Under the pieces are notes generated by a model, which worked only from the letters and a program-made list of their open reading frames with translations, was not told the origin of the DNA and did no database searches. Positions 10,042-20,640 of a stretch of DNA of 34,113 bases are shown here, one piece after another (position 1 is the stretch's first letter; each line of letters opens with the position of its first letter). The position numbers were made by a program, and so were the translations under genes. This DNA comes from Coprinopsis marcescibilis (Eukaryota > Basidiomycota > Agaricomycetes > Agaricales > Psathyrellaceae). The stretch covers positions 1 to 34,113 of the forward strand of contig ML210398.1 of assembly GCA_004369085.1 (NCBI GenBank), given 5' to 3'.

Positions 10042-11141
10042 GTACGTTTTGTCTTGAATCATACCCGCTTACAAAGTCTATACATTATGACACTGGGTAA
10101 ACGAACTTGATTGTTGAACACAAGGCATGATCTGGCGCGCCGTCAGTTTTCATGTATGCGTCAGTTGCATGAAGTTGCGTTACATAGCCTCCTTTCCATG
10201 TTGCAAACTTTCGTTTCGCCGTTTCAGTGGGCGGAACAAGTAATAACACACTGCGCCATGTTACCTTGTGCTCAATGGAATGGGTGGTTGTGATGACGTA
10301 AAATGCATTGAGGCTGGGATGTCTACGGCCAAAAATTTAGAGCCATATGCCAGGAGGGTCTTAGTCAATGGTAAAACTCGAGTACGGGGAATCGAACCCC
10401 GACCTTCGCGAACAGTTCCGAAGAAGCGTTGCGGCGCGCTACCTTTGTGCTATACCCGAAATCTAATTCTATAGTACCAATCATACCCACAATCGCACCG
10501 CGAGTTCATACGCAAGGTGATGAGGGGTGGTGTCGATGTGAGGAAGCGTGGCCTCAGCTTTTATGCAAGACTGTTCCAGCGACTGATAGGTTTACGTACA
10601 AGAAATAGATAACAGTGTCAGTGTATGTGTAGCTCAAGGTCCAGATGCCAGCAGTCGTCGATTTGTGTTGGGAACAGGTCGATACGCTGGGGCAAGACTG
10701 GTGCTCATGATTCCCATTTATCAGACCCGTCACGGACGGTGTTGTTAGGCCAGCAGCGAGAACTTTAGCAGCCTTGAGGGCACGGCGTAGACAGCAGATA
10801 GGATTCCGATTAGATTAGATCGATACGTACATAGGCAGATCGCTCCCTAACGGAGCGCGGCGAGAGCAAAAACTCATGGAAAACACCCTGACACTCTTCC
10901 ATCGTGTCCCTGCGAGCTTCCTTTGGAGTGAACCCCGTTTTAGGTTAATCCTAGTACCTACTTGGTAGTATCGCATTGGGATAACATAAACATGCTTGAA
11001 AAGGTGGCTTATAGACAGGAATATTTAAGTTGTCGTGCTGTAGCTACATGGTTGTCAATAATGAAGTTGTTTCCTCATGGGACTCGACTACAGTTCTCTC
11101 CCTGCGCCCGCCATCATTATCGGTACCTTTTCCCCCATTCG
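10042..11141. other. HTP5 breakpoint region and flanks of the tRNA gene
   Basis: Apart from the tRNA gene at 10378-10459 I see no gene. The HTP5 homology ends at the left edge, so a rearrangement breakpoint must lie between about 10045 and the tRNA or just beyond. Confidence 0.5.
10378..10459 (-). tRNA. tRNA gene, isotype not resolved
   Basis: On the minus strand a 7-bp acceptor stem forms (TCGGGTA with TACTCGA, one G-U pair). The A box is TAGCACAAAGG (10442-10452), the B box is a perfect GGTTCGATTCC (10388-10398) inside a 5-bp CGGGG/CCCCG T-stem, and a TTTT Pol III terminator follows four bases after the acceptor stem. The length is 82 nt. The section between D-arm and T-arm is about 34 nt, 11 more than a standard anticodon arm plus short variable loop, so there is either an intron or a long variable arm. 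I could not place a convincing anticodon with U33. The D-stem has one A-C mismatch. Confidence 0.75.
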
Positions 11142-12396
11142 TCACGTCGTCTTCTCTGTTGAGGAATTGCTGCCACGCTCTTCGTCCCTCACTTCTGGCC
11201 CGGTCATTGAAAAGAATGACTGTTCCGTTGGTGCGTCCGCCGCAAAGACGATGGGCTTGGAGAGGACAGAGCTGTTGCCGTGAAGCTTTGGGTTGCTGAG
11301 CCAGGATCGTCCGGTGGTCACCCGGAAGATAATCATTTGAGGAGAGATTGCCTGAGAGAATGTGGTTAGCTCATTTCCTCACAAGCGGGCGCCGATACGA
11401 GTGACAGCGATCAAACACGGAGATAGAGGGGAGATTAAATGCTCACAGTGAATGAATAGAAGAGCATTCCCAGCATGAGCTGTGTCATTTCTGCCCCTAG
11501 TGTTGTTCGGTATACCGTATAGATCATGTTGATCGCAAAAGCAACACCGAAGATCGACAAAGGGAAGGCGGATTCGATAAGAATTGCTACTGCTCCTCCG
11601 TAAATATTGAGATTTCTCTCTGGGAGAATGGTGCTGAGGTGGCGGCGGGCTCGGATAAGGCGGAAAGAGATTAAGAACGTAACCATGATGTTCAGAGACA
11701 CCACAAGGAAAATCCAGGCGCTGCGACTGGCGCGGGTTGGAAGGGGATCGTGGGGCATCAAACTACGTATGCCCATTCCTGAAGTATTCGAGATTGGTGA
11801 TACCATCGAAGACGCAAAGTGACTCGTGAGTAACGTACCTAGACCGCCAAGATACGCGAGTGTCGGAAGGATGAGTACGAGCTTCCTATCGCTCCATATA
11901 ACATAACAGCGATAGAGCTAAAGTAAACAGAGGTCAGCGAGAGATATGAGTGTTATGGCTGCGCTGGACATACCAGGAGTGCGTCGCCAACAAAAACTAC
12001 AACAGTAAACATGACTTCACTCGTAAACCGGAGCGGGAGGTCGCCGTAGAAGCTGAAGAGGCGAAGATACTCAGTTGGAGAGGATGCTTCGAACATGACT
12101 CTGAATACCCAAGCACAGTCAAGTGCAGCAGGGACGCCAGAGAGTATGAGGATGAGGAAACTGATGATGATATAAGGCATTCGTCCTTTCCGTAGAGACG
12201 GAGGAGTCTCGAGATATACAGAAAGACCATAAAGACACATGAAAAGTTGAATTCCTTTATTTGACACGGATGAGCGTACAATGGTATGTTAAATATGTCT
12301 TATTGACTCACCGACGTCGATTAATGTGATTGTTATGTTAGCATAGATAGTTTCAGCAAACGTTATCGCAAGGTGGGTCTGGTCCACACTCGACAT
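11142..12396 (-). CDS. Seven-transmembrane protein of unknown function
   Basis: Five exons: 12396-12312, 12254-11974, 11917-11839, 11778-11447 and 11351-11142; 987 nt, 328 residues, every junction GT-AG and in frame. The start is the first ATG (MSSVDQTH), about 100 nt below a TATATA stretch. Seven hydrophobic segments can be read, in order around ITLIDVGIQLFMCLYGL, YIIISFLILILSGVPAAL, VMFTVVVFVGDALLLYRC, LVLILPTLAYLGGL, WIFLVVSLNIMVTFLISF, GAVAILIESAFPLSIFGVAF and MTQLMLGMLFYSFTAI. A hydrophilic C-terminal tail follows, rich in Ser, Thr and Glu. The GDALL-YRCYVIW and ESAFPLSIFG motifs resemble a large, uncharacterised membrane-protein family of mushroom-forming fungi; receptor or transporter function is not shown. 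No link to the peroxygenases beyond position. Confidence 0.88.
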
Positions 12397-13868
12397 TTTG
12401 GCGATGCCGTCGTTGGTTACTCAGGTATGCAGAGGAGGCTTTGTGGTTCCTAGAAATAGGATCTGAGCTGGATAATGAGGGTCGCTCGTGGGATATATAA
12501 ACATTTTCATCTCAAGGTCCTAGGAATGCCAACGGAGCCATTTGCACCTGAATCAGACTCCGGCAAAATCGCAAATAACCAAGAATCTCGGAGGCTTTGC
12601 TTTCGCCAAGTTCCTTCTTGACCTCATAATCCCCGCGACATATGTCTGTTTCTGTCGAGTAGGTTGTTCTGCAGACCCTGCGCGTGATGAGGGGGATTGG
12701 GTGGCTCAGGGGTTGAGGAATGTGGAACATTGGTGGAACATATCCAAAAATAGGTGGAACCAAGTTTTACATGTTTCGACAGGTGGCATGATAGATGGTT
12801 TCAAACTTGAGGCCACAACATCATAGAAGGTGGGGAAATGTATCGTCCGAGAACCCCAAATAACTTGACTGTGAGCGCTAAACGAAAGATCTGGATTTGC
12901 CTGCAACTTCAAAGTCCAGGTTCTGACAAGCATGGGACACGCCTGTGGCTAAATCCGAGCTCTGACTGACTGAAGAGCTCCGTGGCCTTCCTGATTTACT
13001 TCGGTGCATTTGGGCTGTGACTGAGGCCCCTGTCACTGGTAGGTAGGAGAAATCATTGATACTGATGAATTAGATGTTTCAGGAGTCTGCCCTGGTACGC
13101 CTGAGGCCCAGGTAGGGCTTATAGTTTGTGGAGAACCTCTGAGAGGGAAACTAGACGCGAATGAGAGCCCCCCAGAAGAGCTGGACCGTAAAACGGACAT
13201 GTATCCTAGGAAGCCACCGCATAGTTGAGTGTGAGTGGCATGACTATGACTTTCGATGATTTCCTATTTATTCGCAGGCTGCCAGTGGGAAAATCCGAAG
13301 TAATTGCATGAGTATGACGCAACTGGGCCGGACCGGCGGCTCCCACCCTCTCACGACCATTAAATCTACAGCCCCTAAAGCTTTCACTGATTCGCTGTAC
13401 CAGGGTCCCAGAACCTACAGCCCTCCCGATTAGAACAGCATGAGCCCGTGGCTGTATATAGCGCTCCGCTGCGACTGCAACATATACCATTTGCCTCTGC
13501 CCATCGCCTGGCAGCTTGACGCCATACCGATCCAGCCCAGGAACCAGGCAGTCAGTGCCTGGGCCTGGAGTGTCCCCACGGCTACGTACTCCACCCTGCA
13601 TTAGCCAAACCTATTACTTATCAATAATTCATGACACTGGTTTTTTCTTGCACATTACCTTCTTTCAATACATGAGAGTCGTATGCATCAGAAGTGGGGA
13701 GCAGGTGCGGCACAGAAATTTGACGGTATCTCACAATAGGTTTATACGTAACAGACCCACAACCTAAAGGTAACGGCGATGTATATATACGCCTATATAG
13801 GAAGAAGAAAGGGAGGAAAGCATATGATTGAATGAGTTTAGATTAACTAAACTCTCTTAGACTATCAC
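12397..13868. other. Region without a recognised gene
   Basis: Holds the 7-TM gene promoter on the left and the HTP6 3' flank on the right. Open frames at 12512-12933 (minus), 12542-12826 (plus) and 13206-13601 (minus, 131 codons) carry no motif, signal peptide or splice context I can support. Confidence 0.45.
12493..12501 (-). promoter_or_regulatory. TATA box of the 7-TM gene
   Basis: TTTATATAT on the minus strand about 100 nt upstream of the start codon at 12396. Confidence 0.5.
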
Positions 13869-15245
13869 TCAATCACTCCCATAGGGAAAGATTTGCCTAC
13901 AGTTCAATGCTGCGGGAAGCGAATCGAACAGGAACTGCAAGTTCAGGTTCAAGTTGCTTCTCAACACGCCAGTAGGATTCGGGTAAAGCGCCTTAACCCT
14001 CGTCCCAACCAAAACCTCGTAGAACCTGCAGATATCCGACAGGCCGCCCTGAGTGTCATCAACGACGAATGTGTTTACACCATTGGCGTTCCTCCCTGGC
14101 TGGAATCCCGGGCGGGAACTGTTGGTGCCGACGATGGTGAGCACCTCCGGGTTGAATGCACCACCTGGGTTTGCGGCTCGGAAGAAGTTGGGTGGGTACC
14201 TTCCGTCCTTGAAGAAGCTCTCTGCAGCGCTCATGCTGAGGTGGCCCGCAAGAGCACCGGTGGTACGTCCGTCAACAAACATGAGGATGGGGAATGCGGA
14301 CTCGCCAAATGCAGTGATTTGGCGGGGTCCGAGGAAGTTGAACGTCGGATTGGAATTGATGGACTGTTGAATTCGGTGGTAACGGAGCTCATGGGCAACT
14401 GTGAGGTTGTAGTAACCATTTCCGTAACGGGCGCTAAATTCCGTAAACTGGAGAAAGGTCGAGTTAGAACGATATTTATATTTGGTTTTTTGATTGAGTC
14501 CCTAGTGATGCTAAGGTAGTGAGTACGTACTTGATTGAAGAATTCCTGATTGAAATTGAAGTTGTTTCCGAAGAAATCGTCGGCTGCGAACAAAATCATG
14601 GCACCTCAGTAATTCACCCAATTGTGAAGCGCAGCCGCAAAACTTGCCTCTTGTCAAGCTTGAATCGCCTTCAACAGTCCCATGTGTGTTGATACCACCC
14701 ACTGAGGCTGGAGGAGGAGGATCAGGTCCTGTCTTGTCCGTCTTTCCCCCAATACTCAATAAATCTGTGACCACATTCCCATTCAAGATGTGACCAACGT
14801 AAGTTGCGAGTCGAGCAGTTCCGTGGTCCATGTTGAAACCTGCCATGCTTGCTGAGATAATCTGTGAAGGGGAGGCAACGCCGTCTCTAGGAATGTACTA
14901 CATCCAGCACGGGATGGCGAGGACGATGTCAGTAAGTATCGATATTGCGTGTCTGGGGAGACTGGGACGACGTACGCCGTGGTTTGCAAGGGTGTTGAGT
15001 CCAGGACAAGGGCCGCGCTGGTCCCCAGGGACGGGAGCCAGGAAGGGATGTGCGGGATCAACGACGAGCCTGGGTCCTTGGTCTTCCTCTGGTCCTGGGG
15101 GCGGTGATGGGACGCGAGGCTCGAGCGTCGAGAGAGCCTCTTCCAGCTGACGCTCAGAAAGGCCGGCAAGGGACATGTACGATGGGAATGCGCGAGCGCA
15201 TATCACACTAAAGAGGATTATGAAGGGTCCGTTGAGCTGAACCAT
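13869..15245 (-). CDS. Unspecific peroxygenase / heme-thiolate peroxidase HTP6, complete
   Basis: Secreted long-type peroxygenase with four exons: 15245-14976, 14897-14648, 14583-14531 and 14447-13869; 1152 nt, 383 residues. Signal peptide about residues 1-19, mature start FPSYMSLAGLSERQLEEALS. Heme-ligand Cys80 in PCPGLNTLANHG, EGDSSLTR from Glu166, catalytic Arg233-x6-Glu240 (PRQITAFGE), and the C-terminal Cys pair in DICRFY and NCRQIFPYG. The intron that interrupts the GFN motif in HTP1, HTP2 and HTP4 is absent here and in HTP5, and exon 2 has the same length (250 nt) in both, so these two form a subgroup. The intron after EGDSSLTR has a GC donor (AGAG then GCAAGT) and a TTCGCAG acceptor. 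The gene lies in opposite orientation to HTP5 across the 7-TM gene. Confidence 0.92.
14584..14647 (-). other. GC-AG intron of HTP6
   Basis: Donor GCAAGT matches the consensus of known GC introns exactly; the junction keeps frame (SLTR-A-DDFFGN) and falls at the same place as a GT-AG intron in HTP1 and HTP2. Confidence 0.75.
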
Positions 15246-16249
15246 TGATATTTGAAGCTAAGCGTGTGTTGTGGCTGGATGACTGAGGGCCGTATTCTGT
15301 TTGTGAGAGGACAGTAACTTAGAAACTTGGATTGAGAATTGGACGGTCCCGCGAGCTTATATCCAAATCAGCGATGACTTTGTGAGGCTACGTAACGCAT
15401 AGGCTCAAACAAGACACGGGGTTCACTCGCGTGCCCAATGAACCCGAAAGCGAAACATGAAGTGTGAGTGTGATTGGTGAGATCCTGGCCGAAGGGCACC
15501 AGGAAACTGTAGTACAAAGTATGTATCTACTGTATATATACTCGTAATCGGTACATTCCGAAGCTCCGCCCATAAACTGTATAGTTTTGGAGCAATGTGG
15601 AAGGTGGAGCTGGGATATGGAATAGGCGCGCATCGGCGCGGGTGATCGATCGAAGCAGGAGAATACGGCTTGGCTGCGCTCAGCCAAGACGGGTTCTCCA
15701 CAACTTCTTTCTTGGCTGAATAATATTCTGGGCCAAACTTGACCTGGAGTGTTCAGGCAAGTCTGGCGATTGACAATGGAACACACGGCACATACCGCTG
15801 CCCATATGTGTCGAGCCGCCCAGATTACCCGTTCGCACTTACTCCATAAATATTTTGGACCCTCAACAGCGTCTCGTGAGCAGCGGCGATGCGTAAGGCC
15901 TCAAATACCGATGACCGAATCACATAAGGTCGTAGGTTTGCCGATGCAGACTCGCCGAGTCACACTCTCCAAGCTGTACACAATATACTCCACAAACGAG
16001 CGCCCGACAGTATCCCAGTGAGCGCCCAAGCACATGCGCCAGTAATACGCTATGTGGATTCATTAAATTTGCCTCTGACCTTACGGCAATCCCACTCATG
16101 CTAGCCAGACCAGCACATGCACCATTGATTTGGTTGTATTAAGGAAGTTTGATACCCCATTCGTTTATTTTTCGGGTAGCTCTGTCATCCCGGTCTAACC
16201 TTGCTACCGCCCTACATGCCTTTCTCCATAAGCTCCTCCGGCTGTCACG
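15246..16249. other. HTP6 promoter side and 3' flank of DLH-A
   Basis: No coding region recognised. The frames at 15388-15786 (minus) and 15749-16021 (plus) have no supporting features. Confidence 0.5.
15356..15362 (-). promoter_or_regulatory. TATA box of HTP6
   Basis: ATATAAG on the minus strand about 115 nt upstream of the HTP6 start, as in its sister HTP5. Confidence 0.5.
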
Positions 16250-17755
16250 TCACTTGCTGAACCTATCAAACCACTCTGCGATACTCCTCAGCGACTCATC
16301 CTTCGCCCACACTGAAAATTGAGACAAAAATGTTAGTCCACAGAAGACTACGCGCTAAGCGGAGGAGCAGGGCAACAAACAGAACAGTGGAGAATCGGTT
16401 CAGAGGCACAAGGGCCCAACTCCAATCGGAACAGAGGCGTATATATGGTATGTAGAGCGCTCACCTGCGTTCGAATCTGCTGGATCAGCGCGAGTCGCGA
16501 ACCCATGCTCCGTCCCAGAGAAGATCTGGATGTGGTAGCTCTTTTCTGTCTCTCGCAGGATGTCCGCTGCGCGCGTTAGGTTGCCTGGGGGGAATGTCCT
16601 ATCGTACTCTTCGGATTTACAATCAAGTTAGTTGGTAGGTGTGTTGAAGAGTTTCAGGGAACATATGCGGGAGTGGTACGTACCAGCGCAGGAGAGAAAG
16701 ACTGGCTCTGGTTAGGTTGTTGGTGAGTAACGAGAAACCAGGGGATACGTGGACTGGATAACAGCCTGGGCGAAGACAGAATGGGAATGTGAGGACTCAC
16801 TGGTCAGCTGGGTGAAATGGTCTTCGGTGAGAAAGGCGGGGTGGGCGATTGCATCTGATGGAGTGGAGAAACGAGTGAGCATGATTTGGAAAGTACAGGT
16901 ATAGATAACTAGTTGAAAGTTAAAGGTACGAGGGATAATGAAATACAACTCACTGGCAACCACCTCATTCGTCGCTCCAAGATCCATGGAGTATGGAGCG
17001 CCAAAGCAATAACCTAAAGTAAACATAGTTGATGACATGTCGATGCGGAGATACATCATACCAGATATAAACAAGAGAGCAGCACATACCGACTGTGCTG
17101 TACTTTGCGTTTGGACCTGTGAGAAACGCGTAAAGGCCATGTATACTCGATAAGCATTCTGAGAAAGAGGACATATCACCCACCATAGATCTGCTTGACA
17201 CCTTTAAGCCATCTGGGCAACGCCTCGTCTGCCTGTCGCCGCCCTTGCTCGATCCACGCGAGGATCTCTTCCTGAGGTCTGCCGATATAGTTGCTCACAC
17301 TGTCGCCGTAGAAGTAGTCGATTCCGAGCACGTGGAAGCCTAGTCGAGTCAGTGAATGACATTCAAAGGGGAGAGGGAGAATGGTACGTACCGGCATCGG
17401 CGAACCCGTCTTGCACGAGTTGGTTGCTGTCGTTGAACGGACTGTATACGTCCGACAAGAACAGCAGCACCTTTGTCGGCGGCCTTTCTGCATCCAGACG
17501 CTTGTTGATTTTAGACTTTCCCTTGGGGGATGGAGCGACAAAGTAGGTCGGCACGTCCGCGATGAATATCTTCTTCCCGCGTGGTGTGGCTGCGTCTGGG
17601 GAGAGGTAGTTGTGCTTATTGAGGCAGTCTTTGTCGACTTCGGTGGCGATGAGAGGGGACGTTTTGGAGTGGGTTGCAAATGAAGGGTGGGCGAGGATTT
17701 GGGTGAGGGGGGACGCCAGGGTCAGGGATATGGTCAGGAGGAGTCGGATGTGCAT
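16250..17755 (-). CDS. Secreted dienelactone-hydrolase-family protein DLH-A, complete
   Basis: Alpha/beta hydrolase of the dienelactone hydrolase family (PF01738). Eight exons: 17755-17392, 17339-17184, 17116-17090, 17013-16954, 16854-16801, 16707-16684, 16608-16465 and 16311-16250; 891 nt, 296 residues. Every intron is GT-AG and every junction is phase 1; exons 3 and 6 are microexons of 27 and 24 nt. An N-terminal signal peptide (about 1-22) is followed by a variable linker, then LLFLSDVYSPF, GIDYFYGD, the nucleophile elbow GYCFGAPY (Cys185), AHPAFLTEDH, a KPVFLSCAEYD strand with probable acid Asp231, and SGTEHGFATR with His263. This gives a Cys-Asp-His triad as in the family. Classical DLHs are cytosolic ring-cleavage enzymes; the signal peptide suggests export, and the substrate is unknown. 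The best paralog is the interrupted DLH-B next door. Confidence 0.9.
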
Positions 17756-18860
17756 TTCTGCGCAATATGAGGCTTGAGCTTTGCTGAATGTGGGGGAGAT
17801 TGGGGCCTGGAGGAAATCAGCGATAGTGAGCCGTATTTAAGCTCTTTCACCTCCTCTCAGCATGTTTGCCGCGAAGGACTGACAAACCAGCTCCCACTGG
17901 CATGACCAATGCAGCATTCACCCCACTGAGAAGCTTGAACTTGCAGCTTTCGAAACCCAGACAATTCTCTCGACATTCTCTCGCGATCATCCCGCAAATC
18001 GCATTTTGTCCTCCGCCACTAAGGAAGAGGTAACCCTGCAGACGGGCGAGTGGCACCGTGGATCCTGTTTGAGACATAGGGGGATATGCGATCACCGCGA
18101 TCACTGCGATGGGGATGGAGATTGTTGGCTTGTGCAAGGTCTGGTGTTTGATGGTGGCTTGGAAGACTTTGTGATTGGTTTACTGTCCGATGAGTTCGCG
18201 ATTCTGCGGTTAGTGTACTTCCGTGATAGTATCTTTGTGCCAGCCTCGAGAGGTTTAGGGCAGGGCGAATAGAGTAGGGTAGATTGGGCTGCCCTAAACC
18301 TCGCTCTCTGCTCCTCGCCGGCTGCTTGGCTAGCCTCGACAATCGCATATATTTAATGCTTAAAGTGAATAATAAACGGTTTCCTACCTTTGATCATTGG
18401 GCCTAGATCAGTTCATGAATGCGAACCTTCGATGCGGCCCAGAATACGGATTCGGTTGGGAGAGTTGATACTAAATTCTAGACGAGTTGAACACCAGTTC
18501 TTTCATCAAGTCTGTCTGACGTCCGACCCTCTTGCCTGTGTCCAGACTCTACACGGCTCAAGCCTTCAATGTTCAACATGTAAATCATGTCCTGAAATCG
18601 AGAAATCGAGAAAAATTACCCCTCGTCTCGCTGTGCGTCGAGTACTGTAAATCACTAGTTTGAACTTTGAACTATGAACTTTGAGATCGAATCCCATTTC
18701 ACATTCACGGAAACTGCTAACGACGCTTGAGATATATCCCAACCATCTCTGTCTCCGCATCAGTCCACCGTCCGTCGTATGGCAGCACGTGAATCTATGG
18801 GTAGAGTATGTACCCTTCCCATCGATGCACGTGCGGCCATGCAGACTTCCAAGTCCTTCA
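17756..18860. other. DLH-A / DLH-B intergenic region
   Basis: Upstream of DLH-A and downstream of DLH-B. No gene recognised; the ORFs in 17847-18348 have no motif. Confidence 0.5.
17833..17841 (-). promoter_or_regulatory. TATA-like box of DLH-A
   Basis: CTTAAATAC on the minus strand about 80 nt upstream of the start codon. Confidence 0.4.
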
Positions 18861-20134
18861 TCACTTGCTGAACCTGTTGAACCACCCCACGATGCTCCTC
18901 GAGCTCTCGTCCTTGGCCCATACTAGATAGGGCGAGTTAGCTTCGCGTTCGATCAAAGCTAGGTCAAGAGTGTGGCAGATGAACGGCATAACCGAACGTC
19001 GAACACTGAACGCCATCCACGTCTCCACCCGAATACAGAACGATTCACGTCTTCACCCAAATACGAAAAACCAAAACCCGGACTAAGAGAAACTACGTAC
19101 CAGCATTCTCATCCGCTGGATCGGCACGCGTCGCGAATCCGTGCTGCGTGCCCGAGAAAATCTGGAGATGGTAGCGCTTCTTGGTCTCGGAGAGGATGTC
19201 GGCTGCGCGGTAGAGGTTTTGGGGGCTGAATGTCGAGTCGGTTTCTGGATGTTTAAATCGATTAGTTGCGGTGGGTAGGTTGGTTGGGAGTGTTTGTGGT
19301 AGGGAGGAGGTAGGGTTGAGGCAGGGATGAGTCGAGATCGTAGTTAAAAGACGAGATCACTCACCAGCACAGCTCAACAAAAGTGGTTCTGCGGGTTGAG
19401 TACGTTAGAACCACCCACTTCCTCCGCATAAGCAATGATGAGGACGTACTGGTTAGTTTGGAAAAGTGGTCTTCGGTGAGGAATGCGGGGTGGGCGAATG
19501 CGGCTGTGAGAAGCGGTTAGTGGTTGTTGGTTGATACGCGCATGAGTGGGCGAGGGGTGGTGAAGGGTGGATGCAAGAGATGGAGTAATGTGAGAGATCA
19601 TCAAAACCAAACTCACCAGCGACAACTTCGTCCGTAGCGGCCAAGTCCATCGCGTACGGCGCGCCGAAGCAGTAGCCTACACAGGAAGTTCGTGTGAGAC
19701 TTAAGACTTGTGCGAAATGTGAAATAGGAAAGACGGGACGTACCGACTGTGGTGTACTTCGCGTCTTGGCCTATGAGGTTAGGGGAGGTTAGCGTGTTTG
19801 AGACTCGGGTTATGGGAAGGGAGAAAGGCGCGTGAAAAGTTGGAGTTGGGGAAAGGAGTGCGAGGTTGGGGGTGGAAGAGGAGATCGCGGATGGACGGAC
19901 GTCGTCGTGCGAAGAGGACTCGCATTACTAGAAAGACAGAAAGAGATGCGAACCAATACCAGGGGAGCGACCAACCAAAGCATCCAATCGAAACCAAAAC
20001 GCCCAGCCGAACGTTCAACCAAATGCTCAACCAAACGCCCATCCAAGCCAGAAAAACGACGTCCAAATTGACACGGAAAGCTCACCGTAAATCTCCTTGA
20101 CGGCTTTGATCCACTTGGGTACCACCTCGTCCGC

Positions 20135-20136
20135 CT
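20135..20136 (+). repeat. Target site duplication CT, left copy
   Basis: CT directly outside the left TIR; its partner is at 29942-29943. Removal of one copy restores the DLH-B frame. Confidence 0.75.
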
Positions 20137-20163
20137 TGTCGCAAATTTCCTAGGGGCCCGATC
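20137..20163 (+). repeat. Left terminal inverted repeat
   Basis: Starts TGTCGCAAATTTCCTA, then GGG, then GCCCGATC. Pairs with the reverse complement of 29915-29941, which differs only in the central three bases (ATT). Confidence 0.9.
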
Positions 20164-20340
20164 TACCCAATCGGGCCAGCCGAGACGATGACACCTGATC
20201 TTACTAGATCTAGAACACTCTGCTGGTAGATCAAGCCTCACCAACTTGATCATGCACCGGTGCTGGATCAATGCGGCAGTGCTTGATCCAGGACCGGCAG
20301 CCTGATCAGGTTGATGCTGAGAAGATCGCAAAATTAGAAC
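20156..20340. repeat. Left subterminal GATC-rich repeats
   Basis: At least eight GATC-centred words (TTGATC, GATCAAG, CTGATC, AGATCT) within 185 bp next to the left TIR. The same words recur within about 100 bp of the right TIR. Likely transposase binding sites by analogy with other DNA transposons; inferred. Confidence 0.5.
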
Positions 20341-20552
20341 GGGATCTGTTAGTCCGCTGCAGATTAAGTTCTTAGGGCTCATGATCACATTTTATCGTAT
20401 TGATAACCCTTTCACCGTGTTTATCTATTGCAGCTTTATCTATATAGGCTATCTAATGTATCTTATCACCTACTATCTAATCATATCTACTTGTTTGTCT
20501 ATATCTATCTACTAGGTTCATGATCTTGCCATTGCCACTTGATCTATTACTT

Positions 20553-20640
20553 TTACCTTGACTGGGAATCGAACTGCTGACCTACCACTTTAAGCTTGGC
20601 CAGTGTCGTGCGGTGCATAGTTACCTCTATACCATGTAGG
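20553..20640 (-). ncRNA. tRNA-like, Pol III promoter-bearing sequence (uncertain)
   Basis: On the minus strand a D-arm-like stretch (TATAGAGGTAACTA) is followed by an AGTTCGATTCC B box and, a little further, TTTT. The acceptor stem ends do not pair well and the T-stem is imperfect, so this is more likely a tRNA-derived relic than a working tRNA. It lies inside the transposon. Confidence 0.3.

Noticed and set aside
13206..13601. 131-codon minus-strand open frame as a gene
   Set aside because: No recognisable motif, unusual composition for the neighbourhood and no exon partners.
13893..14519. 208-codon plus-strand open frame
   Set aside because: Antisense to the last exon of HTP6 and running on into its intron; no motif of its own.
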